DNA of 64,000 nt. Origin: Dichetophora obliterata. Taxonomy: Eukaryota; Arthropoda; Insecta; Diptera; Sciomyzidae. The position numbers were made by a program, and so were the translations under genes. Numbering within the stretch: position 1 is the stretch's first letter; the number at the start of each line of letters is the position of its first letter. Positions 1 through 10,542 of this stretch are shown in pieces. Below the pieces are notes generated by a model. That model was not told the DNA's origin and did not search any database. It was given only the letters and a program-made list of their open reading frames with translations. The stretch spans positions 36,435,819 through 36,499,818 of the forward strand of contig OY986439.1 of assembly GCA_963920525.1 (NCBI GenBank), in the 5' to 3' direction.

Positions 1-15
1 TCACATATATATGAA

Positions 16-1474
16 GTGGCCAAGTCAACAATTTGTGCTATTACGAAAAATAAAAATGCGATTTTGGAAGTGACTGCAAAATGTGAAGGCAAACTTAAAA
101 GGAAATCATTGAGAAAAGGAGAAATGCCGTTGGTGGAGGCGAAGCTTTATCATTGTTTCAATCAACAAAGACTTAAAAATTTACCCATTACAAGCGAATT
201 AATTTAAACAAAAGCGAAATATTTTAACAACCAATTGAAAGAAAAAAGTTCTTTTAATGCAAGTGATGGGTGGCTGCAGAAACTCAAGCGACGAGTCGGT
301 ATACGTTTGTTAAAGATATCCGGTGAAAAATTATCGGCCAATCCGGAGTTTGTAGAACCTTTTAAGCAGAACACAATTTAATACATGATCAAATTCACAA
401 TGCGGACGAAACTGGCCTATTTTGGAAACTGCTTCCTACGTTTTAAGAAGTGAAAAAAGTGCACCTGGAAGAAAAGCCGAAAAAGCACGTCTTACATTCC
501 TGGCCTGTACAATTGCTTCTGGGGACCACAAAGTAAAACCACTGGTGATAGGGAAGGCAAAAAATCCTAGATGTTTCTACTATTATACTCCACCCGTAGA
601 TTATAGCCATTCTAAAAACGCATGGATGACTTTCCAAAAGTGGTTTAAAGATTCATTTGTTGTACAGGTATATTTGAAAAGATTTTTGTACATGTGTTTT
701 ATAACATTTCTTTCTTATTCCATTTTAGGTGACTAAATATTTAAACCAAAAGAGCTTGCCTACTAAAGCCATTCTTGGACAATGCACCAAGTCTTTCACC
801 TGCGGAGTTGTTGCGTTCAGAGGACGGAAACATATTCGTTGTTTACATGCCACCTAATGTTAAGTCATTAATCCAGCCAATGGTCATCCGAATTACGAAA
901 CTATACTATAGATCGGCTTTGCTAACATCAATAGTGTCAGCGAATGTTGAAAGTGCTTCAAACATTTTGAAGAAGTTGAGCATAAAAGATGCAGCTATAA
1001 ACCTAAGTTTGGCGTGGAATTAGGTTGATGCATCCACAATACAAAAGTGTTGGAAGAATATTTTGAGTTTTGAAGAAGAAAATGACCCGGAAGAAGACAT
1101 TCCACTTAGTATTTTAAAAGAAAAATATCAAAACGACATTGAAGCACCTATGAATGAAAACATAGATCTAGTCAATGAATTAACGAATGGTGTACAGCTT
1201 TCACGGGAAGAGATTCAGACGTGGAATCAAGACATTGGTAGCGAAGATAGACAGCGAAGTTGAAGATGATGATCAAGAGCAGTGCATCGTTACAACAGCT
1301 GAAATTAGCACAACGGAGGCAATCGAAGCATTCAATAAAGTTATTGCTTGGAGTGAAAATAATATATCTGATATTAATGATATTTTGGCATTGCGAAAAT
1401 GCAAGGCACTACAGAAATCCTTTGAAGCGAAAAAAGTACAAAAAAATATAACCGACTACTTCCATGTACATTAA
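16..1474 (+). pseudogene. Tigger/jerky-like transposase pseudogene
   Basis: The pieces read in order as a CENP-B-type helix-turn-helix (KLKRKSLRKG at 88-117), a second DNA-binding half ending WLQKLKRRVGIRLLKISGEK (272-330), then a DDE_1 nuclease core: HNADETGLFW (first Asp, near 400), KAEKARLTFLACT, KPLVIGKAKNPRCF, WMTFQKWF, LDNAPSLSPAELLR (second Asp, 775-816), PPNVKSLIQPM, and a C-terminal tail ending QKNITDYFHVH. Several frameshifts and stops separate the pieces. After SLIQPM the DQG that carries the third Asp in relatives is missing through a small in-frame deletion. A 61-nt insert at 668-728 has GT...TTTTAG ends and interrupts VVQ/VTKY exactly like a short intron. Such proteins cut and rejoin transposon ends in the nucleus; this copy cannot. 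Confidence 0.88.
668..728 (+). other. Probable 61-nt intron in the Tigger transposase
   Basis: The sequence CAG|GTATAT opens it and a pyrimidine-rich ATTTTAG closes it. Removal joins VVQ to VTKYLNQKSLP in a single frame, as expected from the family. The size is that of a typical short fly intron. Confidence 0.5.
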
Positions 1475-1620
1475 TTATTAGAAAACTTATTAAAAATAAA
1501 AACTTAATGTAATAAAAATCATTTGAATTACTTATATTATATTCTCTGGAATATGTGAACTTCTCCATTTAGTGAACAGGCTCTGTTTGAATCAGTTCAT
1601 ATAACTGAGCGGCTACTGTA

Positions 1621-2838
1621 TTTCGTTTGAGATGCTATCTCTTTCTTTCTCTCTGTTTTTTTTACAAGAATCTATCTTATTCTTTTCTTATTAAGAAGTT
1701 TCCCTTCTGTACTGTATACACACTATACTGTAATTTTTTTAACCTGCGATGTATTTTTTATAGAAAATTTTGGGAAACTAAACAATTTTATTAAATTTGG
1801 TATACAACTGTTGTTTTAATAGAAGTCAAGATACATACATTTTTTATAGGAATTTATGAGTTTTTGGAACATACTAAAGTTACATATTACCATATTTTAT
1901 TAACGAAACTACATTAAACACTAATAAACAAATTTTTAATGTATGTATCACGACAATAAGGTAACCCTGCCCTGCCGACAAATCGCCTTGAGAATATTCT
2001 ACCTATTTTTGTACCAAATTTAATTATTCTACCATCAATATACATCGGAATTAAGCATATTAAATTAAATGCCACGTCCATTTTTACATTACTATAGGAA
2101 CATAACTAACTCATCTTTTAAAACATTCATAAGCCTAGTGTTCATCCTGTTGGATAATCCTTACAACATTTTGATAAATAGTAAGGATGCTTCAAAAATA
2201 TCTTTTCCCTCATTAAACGAACCCTTTTTATTTATCCCTTTTTTCAAATATGCTATATACAAAAATCCCTTTTTTTAAAAATTCCCCTTAAAATCAAAGA
2301 AATGAAACACCTTTGAAACAAGTTTTGAGCGTTGAGCGCAATTTAAGCTCAAAAGTAAAAAAAATTTGTTTTATAAGAAATTATAGAGATTCAAAATTGC
2401 CAAATTGTGGATAAACTGCTCTGTGAGTATAGAGAAAAGATTCTGTTTTCGGCGTTAACCATGTCTTTAATTTCCTTTGTATTCAATTGAAATAAGATAT
2501 AAATAAAAATAATAGAACAAAAAATAAATTGCGGGTTCTTTATTTGACTATTTTGTGGGTGAGTTTGTTTATTTTTAAAGCTTTATGCTACATTTAAATA
2601 AGTTGATTCTAGTTTTTTTTGAGTGGACTCAAAATTTAAAAATTCTTAATTTCTCAACCTTAAAACAACTCAAAACGGAGTCAGTACGACTTTTCAAACA
2701 AATCTAATTTTTGAAGTAAATTGAACACACAAACGGAGTTAAATATAGTTTTTACAGCTTTGGCAAAATACCATGCACGAAAAGAGTTAAATTGACTCCA
2801 AATATGACTTTATTTACTTTGCATTTTTTTGGGTGTAT
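1621..2838. other. AT-rich sequence, no gene seen
   Basis: No convincing frame, RNA gene or element end was found. The short frame at 2069-2278 is Phe/Asn/Ile-rich and looks like chance AT-rich DNA. A sequence GGGTGTATGC near 2832 adjoins the hAT relic. Confidence 0.6.
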
Positions 2839-3017
2839 GCAGAGTTCCTTCCATTGTATCTAACTCTAATCTATTGCGAAATTTAGTTTTATAAATATTT
2901 ATTTGACTAAAAGTTCGCTCAACGTTAGCTGAGGAATTCGGTAAGCTCAACAATTCAAAAATAAATTTTTCCATTATTGGAAATGCAGAAGTACCATCGC
3001 ATCTTTTTATTTTAAAG
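2839..3017 (-). pseudogene. hAT transposase C-terminal dimerisation relic
   Basis: Read on the minus strand from 3017 downward, an uninterrupted frame of about 60 codons contains FPIMEKFIFELLSLP, NSSANVERTFSQINIYKTK and FRNRLELDTMEGTL. The pattern LP-N-S-x-A-x-V-E-R-x-F-S followed by KTK-x-RNRL is the hAT-family dimerisation block as found in the MYM-type/DUF4371 group. There is no start codon and the upstream part is absent; a Helitron begins at 3064. This is a remnant, not a gene. The domain call is strong and the subgroup is less certain. Confidence 0.78.
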
Positions 3018-3063
3018 TTGCCATCAATTTTTTTATACTATTTTTTTTTTCTTTTCATATAAA

Positions 3064-3909
3064 TCTATAGCAATAAAACTCATTTTCTGTTTGTTTGTTT
3101 GTTTGTTTGGCCCTTATACAAATCTAAACGGCTCAACGGATTTTGCTCAAACTAGGTATACATATTAAGTGCATCCCAACTTAAAATATTACAAACTTAG
3201 TTTTTGCCACGCCCCCTCTGAAATTTTTCAACTAATGGTAATTTTGTTATTATAAATTTTTTTTTGTATAGGAGATTTTTTGTATTCAATTTTAAAAACT
3301 TTTTGTTATTTTGACATCAAAAACATTCACATATATTCAAAATTGTAGAAATTTTCAGTACAACGACTTTTTCATAAAACGTCGTCGTTACCTAAGAATG
3401 AGAAAAAAACGACATGGAAATCAAAGTTTGGTCTTTCGATGCAAATATCTCCACTGTCTATTAATATATTTCATCAAATTTGTTTTTGTTCAAAAATTCA
3501 ATAAAATCACTTCACAAAAATAGGTCGACTTGTACCGTTAAGTCAGTGTATATATGTTTTATGATTATGTCAAAAAAGGTCAAAAATATTGACTTTTTAC
3601 TCAAAAAATGACTCAAAAATTGATGTTGTTGTATAAATGAAATTAATTAAAAATTGCACTTCTGGCTACCTTTCATATGACATAGCATTTATTTGCAAAA
3701 ATTCTTCCAGCTAAGCGCAAAAAATATTTTAATGTTTTTATCATCAAAATGTTTTTTTTTTCGCAAAATTTATTTATTCCAAAATGTTGTTTTAATACTT
3801 TTTGCAAAAAATTCAAGTCTCAAAAATAATTTATGTGAACAAATTACCCCAATATCTCTTTCCAATTAAAAGTTGTGGCTAAAAATCTATTTTTTCATAC
3901 AATTGACTA
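3064..3909 (+). mobile_element. Non-autonomous Helitron, copy 1 (3' truncated)
   Basis: It starts after A with TCTATAGCAATAAAACTC, then (GTTT)n and CAAATCTAAACGGCTCAACG. The same 5' end recurs at 3910 (+) and 26143 (-). Copy 1 shares its order of blocks with copy 2 but stops where copy 2 begins, so its own 3' end is missing. There is no coding capacity; the frame at 3311-3523 is repeat sequence. Confidence 0.75.
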
Positions 3910-5724
3910 TCTATAGTAATAAAACTCATTTTCTGTTTGTTTGTTTGTTTGTTTGGCTTTTTTACAAATCTAAACGGCTCAACGGATTTCGCTCAAACTA
4001 GGTACACATATTAAGTTTATCCCAACTTAAAATGTTACATACCTAGTTCTTGCCACGCCTCCTCTGTAATTTTTCAACTAACAGTAATTTTGTTATAATA
4101 AAACTTTTTAGCATCGGAGATTTTTGTGTATATAATTTAAAACATTTTTTGTTATTTTGAAATCAAAAACACTCACATATATTCAAAATTGGAGAAATTT
4201 TCAGCAAAACGACTTTTTCATAAAACATCTTTACCTAAGAATGAGAAAAAAACGACATGAAAATCAAAGTTTGGTCTTTCGATGCAAATATCTCCGCTGT
4301 CTATTAATATATTTCATTCAAATTTTTTTTGTTCAAAAGTTCAATAAAATCACTTCACAAAAATAGGTTGACTTGTACCGTTAAGTCAGTGTATAAATGC
4401 TTTATGATTATGTCAAAAAAGGTCGAAAATATTGATTTTTTACTCAAAAAATGACTCAAAAATTGTTGTTGTTGTAAAAATGAAATCAATTAAAATTTGC
4501 ACTTCTGGCTACCTTTCATATGACATAGCATTTATTTGCAAAAATTCTTCCAGCGCAAAAATTATTTTACTGTTTTTGTCATCAAAACATCAAGGGTACC
4601 CCTTTTGATTTTTATCGCGAAATTTATTTTTTCCAAAATGTTGTTTTTATATTTTTTACAAAATATAAAGTCAAGTCTCAAAAATAATTTATGTGAAAAA
4701 ATTACCCCAATATCTCTTTCCAATCAAAAGTTATGGCTAAAAATCAATTTTTTCAAACCAGACTTTTATTTAATAAAACTGAGTTTTGTTTTAAAATTCT
4801 CTATATAGTTTGAACTTCCCCACTTATCTCTAAGAATGCAGTTGTGTATTTAGAGAAATTACGAATATTTTGGATTATATAAAATCTTCCTTATAGTAAT
4901 CTACTTAGTTGTTTGCGATAGATAAATTTTGCGAAATATTTTGCAAAAATGCTATTGCTAGCAAACTTTTAAAAAGTAAAATAATGCAGTACTGCCAGTT
5001 TTTTCAGTCGCAACGTCATATAGCGTAATCAACACTTAAAAACATAGAATTGGATCAATTTAAATGTCCAGTTCACTTGCTGGAGTTTTTGTTGTTTTTG
5101 CTTTGCTTGCAAATGCGATTATATGATCCTGATGTCCAATGAAAAAACGCAGCTAATAGAATTTTTAGTAGGTACAATCATTTTTAGTACAACGAATTTT
5201 TCATAAAACATTGATAGCTAATAATGAGAAAAAAATTATATGAAAATCAAAGTTTTTACTTTTAATGCCAATAACTACGCTGTTTTTAATATATTTCATT
5301 AAAATTTTTTTGTTAAAAAGTTCAGCATATTTTTTAATATAAATCTTTGTTTAGACGTTAAAATGTCCATATCTCAAGGACGCATTGAGTCCCACCATAA
5401 TTTTTAATTTGTTGAAAAGGTAATTAATTGTGCTTGCTTTAAGATTAAGTAAATGTAAAAATTCTTTTTAATTTTTAAAATATGTTTTAGGTACCCCTTC
5501 TTTGAATTCAATTAGCTCACCACAAGAGATGGAACCACCAATAACAAAAATTTCCCAAAACTTTTTTGGATTAATGTTCGTTCAATTATCTTTCTAACGA
5601 TAGCTTACAAATAAAATTCAACATGTCTTTCATAATTCCAGATTTTAAAAAACATTTAATCGAGAAGTGTATGTTAAAATTTTTATATAAATGACTCTCG
5701 AGTAACACCGGGTATATCAGCTAG
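3910..5724 (+). mobile_element. Non-autonomous Helitron, copy 2 (both ends)
   Basis: The 5' end is A|TCTATAGTAATAAAACTC. The 3' end is ACTCTCGAGTAACACCGG followed by GTATATCAGCTAG|T at 5724. ACTC-TC-GAGT can form a short hairpin ahead of the CTAG terminus, as Helitrons do. Compared with the minus copy at 24875-26143 it has about 560 extra bases at about 4900-5465, which repeat an internal block (AATGAGAAAAAAA...ATGAAAATCAAAGTTT). No Rep/helicase is present. Confidence 0.8.
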
Positions 5725-7023
5725 TATGCATATAAAAATATTTGCAAAATCGGATGCCGGATCTACTTTTTCTGAAATCGTAACATTTTGAAGAATTTTG
5801 GTCAAATATCGGAACGTCGGATTCAAGTATTAAAATCGTAACATATCCGATATATCGCAGCATATGGCAACGCTGCGTGGCGTAGTTATTTATAAGATAC
5901 TTATTGTTCATTATTGGAATAATTAATGGAAAAATGTATGGAAAATCAAATGCTTTTTTATTTTCTACAACTTGCAGCAATCTCGACATTGTACAAAGCC
6001 TCGTCAAACACAGATAATTATTGCATTTTAAAAAGTATCTGCATGTTTGCAGATATTTCAACTCCTTACAATGAGTCTTACTACGTTTACTGGTGTTTTT
6101 AATAATGCACTTAATTATTGCTATAGTAGTAGTCATTGTTATTACAATAAAAGTAAACTCCGAAAGTAAAAGTTTAAACCAGTCAACTTATGAAAACTAT
6201 CTCAAGTTTAATCATTCAGTTGCTGTGCATTTAGTTATGTTTAATTATGGCATTTATCTGTGCATCTTCGCATTATGTTTTCCCTACCTTGCTTAGCAAA
6301 AAAAAATATTTAATTCTTTCTTTGAGGAAACGCTTTTTTAGCTATGCATATTAATATCCATGCTAAAAGTGCGTAATTATTTCAGTTGTTCATGCTTGAA
6401 TTTTTTTTTTTTGTTATGCGTACGTGTATAATTAAGTTTCTTAAAATGTTTAAGAAACTTTTACTTTTCTTGGGGTAAAATTTGACAATATTTGGCAAAA
6501 CTTTCCTTATTTTTCGTGCGTATAGTAATTATATATATCGATATTTGAGTTATATGCAATAATAAATACTTTCAAACTTTTACCTTTAAAATTACCTTTT
6601 CTGAGGTAAAAGTAAAGCTAGACGGGTTGATGAGGAATGTTCAAGTAAAAAATATGGTCGGAATAATAGTATAAAAATTTTCCGAAAAAATTTTGATTAA
6701 AATTAAATGTAAGGCAATACTCTAGTGGGGCAATCCACGGGAAATGGGAAAATGAGTTTGGAATAAATTTGCTTATCGTCAAAATGTATATCCGTTATTG
6801 CATTAAATGCCCCTTGCTATCTGTTGCTACAAAGAATGATCTTCGACTAATATGGGATATCAATCCTTAACATTCGACAATTTCTCGTAGGAATAACTTT
6901 GTTAAATGCTTTCATTACATTCGTAGTATTTACTAAAAAATTCATTCGTAGGTTAACCGTACTCATTATTCGTAGAAGGTAAAAAGTTTTAGTTGAGTTT
7001 AAAAAATTTACAACTGAAATCAG
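5725..7023. other. AT-rich sequence, no gene supported
   Basis: A 139-codon minus frame spans 5717-6136, but it has no recognisable domain, runs into the Helitron end and looks like chance. Four sites with CGGAT or GATAT variants between 5740 and 5860 suggest an old repeat. Nothing else was identified. Confidence 0.5.
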
Positions 7024-7092
7024 GCCGTAGCCTAAAGGGAGAGTACGTGGCCCATAAGTTAAAGAACCGCGGTTCAAACCTCAGCTGAACAT
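7024..7092 (+). repeat. tRNA-like SINE head
   Basis: The segment resembles a tRNA promoter: a box A-like TAGCCTAAAGGG at 7028-7039, GAGTACGTGGCCCATAA, and a box B-like GGTTCAAACCTC at 7071-7082, spaced as in a tRNA gene. It matches the head at 21587. It does not fold into a good cloverleaf and has no clean acceptor pairing, so I call it a tRNA-derived SINE rather than a tRNA gene. No SINE body is recognisable after it. Confidence 0.6.
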
Positions 7093-7297
7093 AAGGTTTT
7101 TTCGTAACTACACTGAGATAAAAAACATACTTTAAAATTAAACAAAAATTTTTAAAATAGAAATTTAACTCATTTGCTTTTCTAAAAAACAAAAATTTAA
7201 AACAAGCGTGTTTAATTTTCAACGATAAGCTCATTTCTGTTTTTTGTATAATTTTTTTTTATTATTTCCTTCCAATAACAAAAAATACGTCGCTATC

Positions 7298-7939
7298 GGG
7301 TGATTACTTTGCTTTTCAAAAACACTCTCAACCTGACCCTCTCCGATTTGGTTTATAGTTTATATACACGTAGTGTTGGCTAGAATTTAGAAATTAAATT
7401 TGTAATTTTTATTTTTTTTGAGTGGTTACTGAGTTACGGGTACTCAAAAATTCGGTTTTTTTTCTTGAGGACTGATTTTCATTTGATCATAACTTCGGTT
7501 TAGTTTGAGATAGAGCAACGACTTTAGATTTATATTAAATATATTTTCAAAAGGCTTATTTTGCATACTGAAACTTTAAAATTTCTCAAATATTAAAGTT
7601 ATATTTTTTTGCATAAAAGTTTAAAAAAAAATATTTTTGTGAAAGTCATTTTTAAAAATTTTGAAAAAAATATATATTAATTAATAATAATTTATCTAAG
7701 TTCTCTTCAAATTTCAGCCTGGAACGACAATGGGAACACTATTAAAATAATTTTCGAAGTTAACTTACTTTAAAATTTATGCTCAACACAGTAGCTTGCG
7801 AGAAAGCAACAAGAACTGAGCACACTAAGGAATACCATAAGCGTGCTTATGAGCACAGTGCGTAATCGGTGCTTCGGTATAAGCTAAGCAGAGTTGATAA
7901 CATTCTTCGAAATAAACTCTTCTAATAACAATTAAAATT
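7298..7939. repeat. Left arm of the long inverted repeat (intact)
   Basis: It contains TTCTTCGAAATAAACTCTTC and the sequence reading, on the opposite strand, ...CAACTCTGCTTAGCTTATACC, which is the uninterrupted form of the site occupied by the Tc1-like element in the right arm. Confidence 0.8.
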
Positions 7940-8128
7940 GAAAAAGCTCCATTTTTGAAATTTTTTTCTACATTTGTCACATATCTTATGTTGAAGTGTT
8001 ATGAAGTTTTCTACCAAAGAAATTTTTTTTTCAACCATCCATTGAGAAACCGATCGTAAATTGCGCCTTTGAAATTTGTGATCTTTCTCATTAAAAGGAT
8101 TGCAATACAAAACTTTGAAATTAAACAT
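7922..8128 (-). CDS. Short Cys-motif ORF in the loop of the long-arm element
   Basis: The 68-codon frame runs from an ATG and reads CNPFNEKDHKFQRRNLRSVS, then WMVEKKISL, then HKICDKCRKKF. The spacing CNPFN...LR-V-S-x-W-M...KIC-x2-CR looks like a compact metal-binding or protein-interaction module of the kind found as the N-terminal part of uncharacterised insect proteins. I cannot name a family. It occupies most of the loop between the arms, so it may be a remnant of the element's own protein or a captured exon. The Phe/Asn/Cys/Tyr tail after CRKKF probably reads through a lost splice site. No downstream exon was seen. Confidence 0.4.
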   Translation of the reverse strand: MFNFKVLYCNPFNEKDHKFQRRNLRSVSQWMVEKKISLVENFITLQHKICDKCRKKFQKWSFFNFNCY

Positions 8129-8419
8129 TTTATGTAAATTGAAATTGAAGAAAACACTGGCGTCAAAGTTTAATATTGAAGCACTTCACTTGCACTCACA
8201 GAGCTGGCGATTATTGGGATTTAAGGACATTTGGTAATTTTTGTTAAGATTTTTATTTGTGTAGGTTTTTTCCTAAATGTGCTGCATGAATGTGTTGTGT
8301 GAAATTTAATTTTAATTGTTATTAGAAGTGTTTATTTCGAAGAATGTTATCAACTCTGCTTACCCAGCAAACCAAAGTTTCCGAATTCGTAACGAATCCA
8401 TTACGAATTTTTCGAAATT

Positions 8420-8760
8420 ATTCCGAGTTCGGCATCCGAATTCGTTCCGATATCGTTACGAAAATCGTATGGAGGGGTTGACACGAATTCGTAACAATTT
8501 GTCGTAACGAATTCGGAAGGAATTTTAGTAACGAATTCGTAAAGAATTGGAGTATCGTATTCGTATCGAATTCGTAACAAATTCGAAAAGTATTAACGTA
8601 TCGAATTCGTAACAAATTCGTAAACAATTGAATTATCGTTTTCGTAACGAATTCGTAACAAATTCATAACAATTTCTTAACGAATTGTAGCACCGAATAC
8701 GTAACGAAATGAAGCATCAAATTCGCAACGATCTCTGAATGATTTTTATACCGTATATAA
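8420..8760. repeat. Subterminal array of CGAATTCGTAAC motifs
   Basis: More than ten degenerate copies of the self-complementary unit CGAATTCGTAAC(GAA) lie inside the left TIR. Related units (GCGAAATTGTTACGAATTC, TTTCGAACTAATCGGAATTC) lie at 10440-10515 inside the right TIR. They are plausible transposase-binding sites, but that role is inferred. Confidence 0.8.
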
Positions 8761-8989
8761 TACAAAGTTAAATAACAATTTCGAATCAAAGTTTAGTTAA
8801 TCAATCCGCTTAAGATGCCCTAGACTATATGTTTCGTACAAATGACATGCCAAAATTTACAGATCCTTTGCAACTACTATTATGGAACATAACGTGTGCC
8901 AATAAAGTAGATAGACAAAATTCAATTTAAAGTACAATTTAAGTAGGCTTTTGACATCGTGAAAAAAATGGCGTAGCATATAGCTTGCA

Positions 8990-10079
8990 TTGCATAGTAA
9001 TTATAAAACAGGTTTTAGTTTCAAATTCGTCATGAAGGTGGCAGACCAGAACTTTTTGCGACAACGTGTTTTTAAAATGCTTGGACAGTGTAAAAAAAAA
9101 ATGGTTTTGGAACACTTTCTTCAAGAAAATGTGGCTCGATCCACACTTAATTCCATTTTTAAACGATACGAAGGTGGTAAACCAGCTGTAGGCATAAAGA
9201 AGACAGGTCGACCAAAAAAATTAAATAAAATCCAGATGGAAAAATTAAAAAAGCCGCAGTTAACAAAATTGGTGCATCGAATCGGAAATTGGGCAGAAAA
9301 TTTGGTATTTCCAAGGAAACAGTTCGTCAAAACTTGCGAACTTTTGGCGTTAAATACCACAAAAGAGTAACAGTTCCACGATACAGCGAGAAGCAGCTTG
9401 AGGAAATTCCGAAAAAGTGCAGAATTCTTCGTCGAAAATATTTGACCAACCATGTTGAAATAATTCTTGATGATGAAAAATATTTTTCCTTTGCATGGAA
9501 TAACGGAGAACAGAATGTTGGATTTTACACGGGCAGTATTCAAAATACTCCTGACAATATTAGATTTGCTGCTAAAGGTAAATTTTGAGCCAAAAATCTT
9601 AGTTTGGGCAGCCATATCTGTAAAAGGAGTGTCACAACTTTACATCCAAGATTCAAAAGCTCCGGCAATAAAATCTGAGACGTACATTAATCACTGCCTT
9701 ACAAAAGTTGAAAAATTTATTAAAAAAAAATCATGCTCATGACAACATAATATTTTGGCCGGATCTAGCCAGCAGCCATTATGCTTCTAAGACCCAGGAC
9801 TGGCTGAAAGGCAGACAAATTAGTTTTGTACCAAAGTATGCAAATCCACCAAATATTCCGAAGGCAAGACCGATCGAAGATTTCTGGAGTCTTTTATGTT
9901 AGGAAGTGTACAAGGATGGCTGGGAAGCTACATCAAAAGCACAGCTCAAAGCCAGAATAAAATACTGTGTGAAGAAAATTGATATGAAGGTCGTCCAAAC
10001 AATGATTCAAGGAATAAAATCGCAACTACGTAAAATTGAAGATCACGGTCCTTTAATTCTTTACAAAAATGTAAATTAA
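8990..10079 (+). pseudogene. DD37E Tc1-like transposase pseudogene
   Basis: The N-terminal helix-turn-helix part (near 9032-9230, with RSTLNSIFKRYEGG and an AT-hook-like GRPKK) leads to a second HTH (KFGISKETVRQNLR, about 9298-9340) and the catalytic core. Catalytic blocks are VEIILDDEKYF (about 9458-9490), NIIFWPDLASSHYA (about 9747-9790) and RPIEDFWSLL (about 9868-9897). There are 37 residues between the second Asp (WPD) and the Glu (PIE), hence DD37E. Breaks are a frameshift near 9290, one near 9590, one near 9725, and an in-frame TAG at 9899-9901 before EVYKDGW. The final stop is at 10077-10079. The enzyme would cut and paste the element at TA sites. Confidence 0.88.
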
Positions 10080-10542
10080 TATGTACAATTAATACGCTTT
10101 TAAAAAAAATTAATAATTTCTAGAAATGGAAAAAGTCGTGGTTTTTACAAATTATTCAAAAATGTCTAGCTACTTTATTGGCACACGTTATATAAATGTG
10201 AATTTGACATGTCGTTTGTATTTGCATCTGTAAAAATTAAAATTAGAACCATCTCTAGTATCAACTGTTTTAAAGAAATAGTTGTTTTAAACTAAATTAT
10301 TTTACAAATGGAAAATTATTTAAAATACTGCTAGGCTCATGGCTTACCAATTTTTTTCAACTCGAAATATTTAAAACACTTCACAATTTAAATTTGAAAA
10401 TTTGATTTCGGAACTCTTTCAAATTATTCGGAAATGTTCCGAAATCACTGTTGCGAAATTGTTACGAATTCATTTAAAAAGCTTGAAATAGTTTCGAACT
10501 AATCGGAATTCAGACAAATTCGGAAACTTTGGTTTGCTGGGT

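Larger units (their letters stand above)
1..1618 (+). mobile_element. Tigger (pogo-group Tc1/mariner) element, 3' part
   Basis: The element carries a CENP-B/Tigger-type transposase frame and ends, after the C-terminal coding part, in a terminal sequence that on the minus strand reads CAGTAGCCGCTCAGTTATAT, followed by TA at 1619-1620. A CAGT start and a TA target are typical of Tigger elements. The 5' end lies outside the window, so the length and the left TIR cannot be checked. The coding part is damaged, so the element is dead. Confidence 0.8.
8363..10541 (+). mobile_element. Tc1/mariner DD37E-type transposon
   Basis: The TIRs read CCCAGCAAACCAAAGTTTCC at both ends (right one inverted, ending at 10541), flanked by TA at 8361-8362 and 10542-10543. 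The transposase relic lies inside on the plus strand. Subterminal AT-rich repeats built on CGAATTCGTAAC fill the left end, with fewer at the right. The left arm of the host element gives the exact pre-insertion sequence. Confidence 0.92.

Noticed and set aside
3311..4366. Two similar 70-codon frames suggesting a gene family
   Set aside because: They are the same non-coding interior of two Helitron copies.
5717..6136. 139-codon minus-strand frame
   Set aside because: No domain, starts in ordinary AT-rich DNA and runs through a Helitron terminus; best explained by chance.
7024..7092. Functional tRNA gene
   Set aside because: Box A and B are present but acceptor and anticodon stems do not pair convincingly, and a related copy continues into a SINE body.
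9121..9615. 164-codon minus-strand frame
   Set aside because: Antisense of the DD37E transposase.
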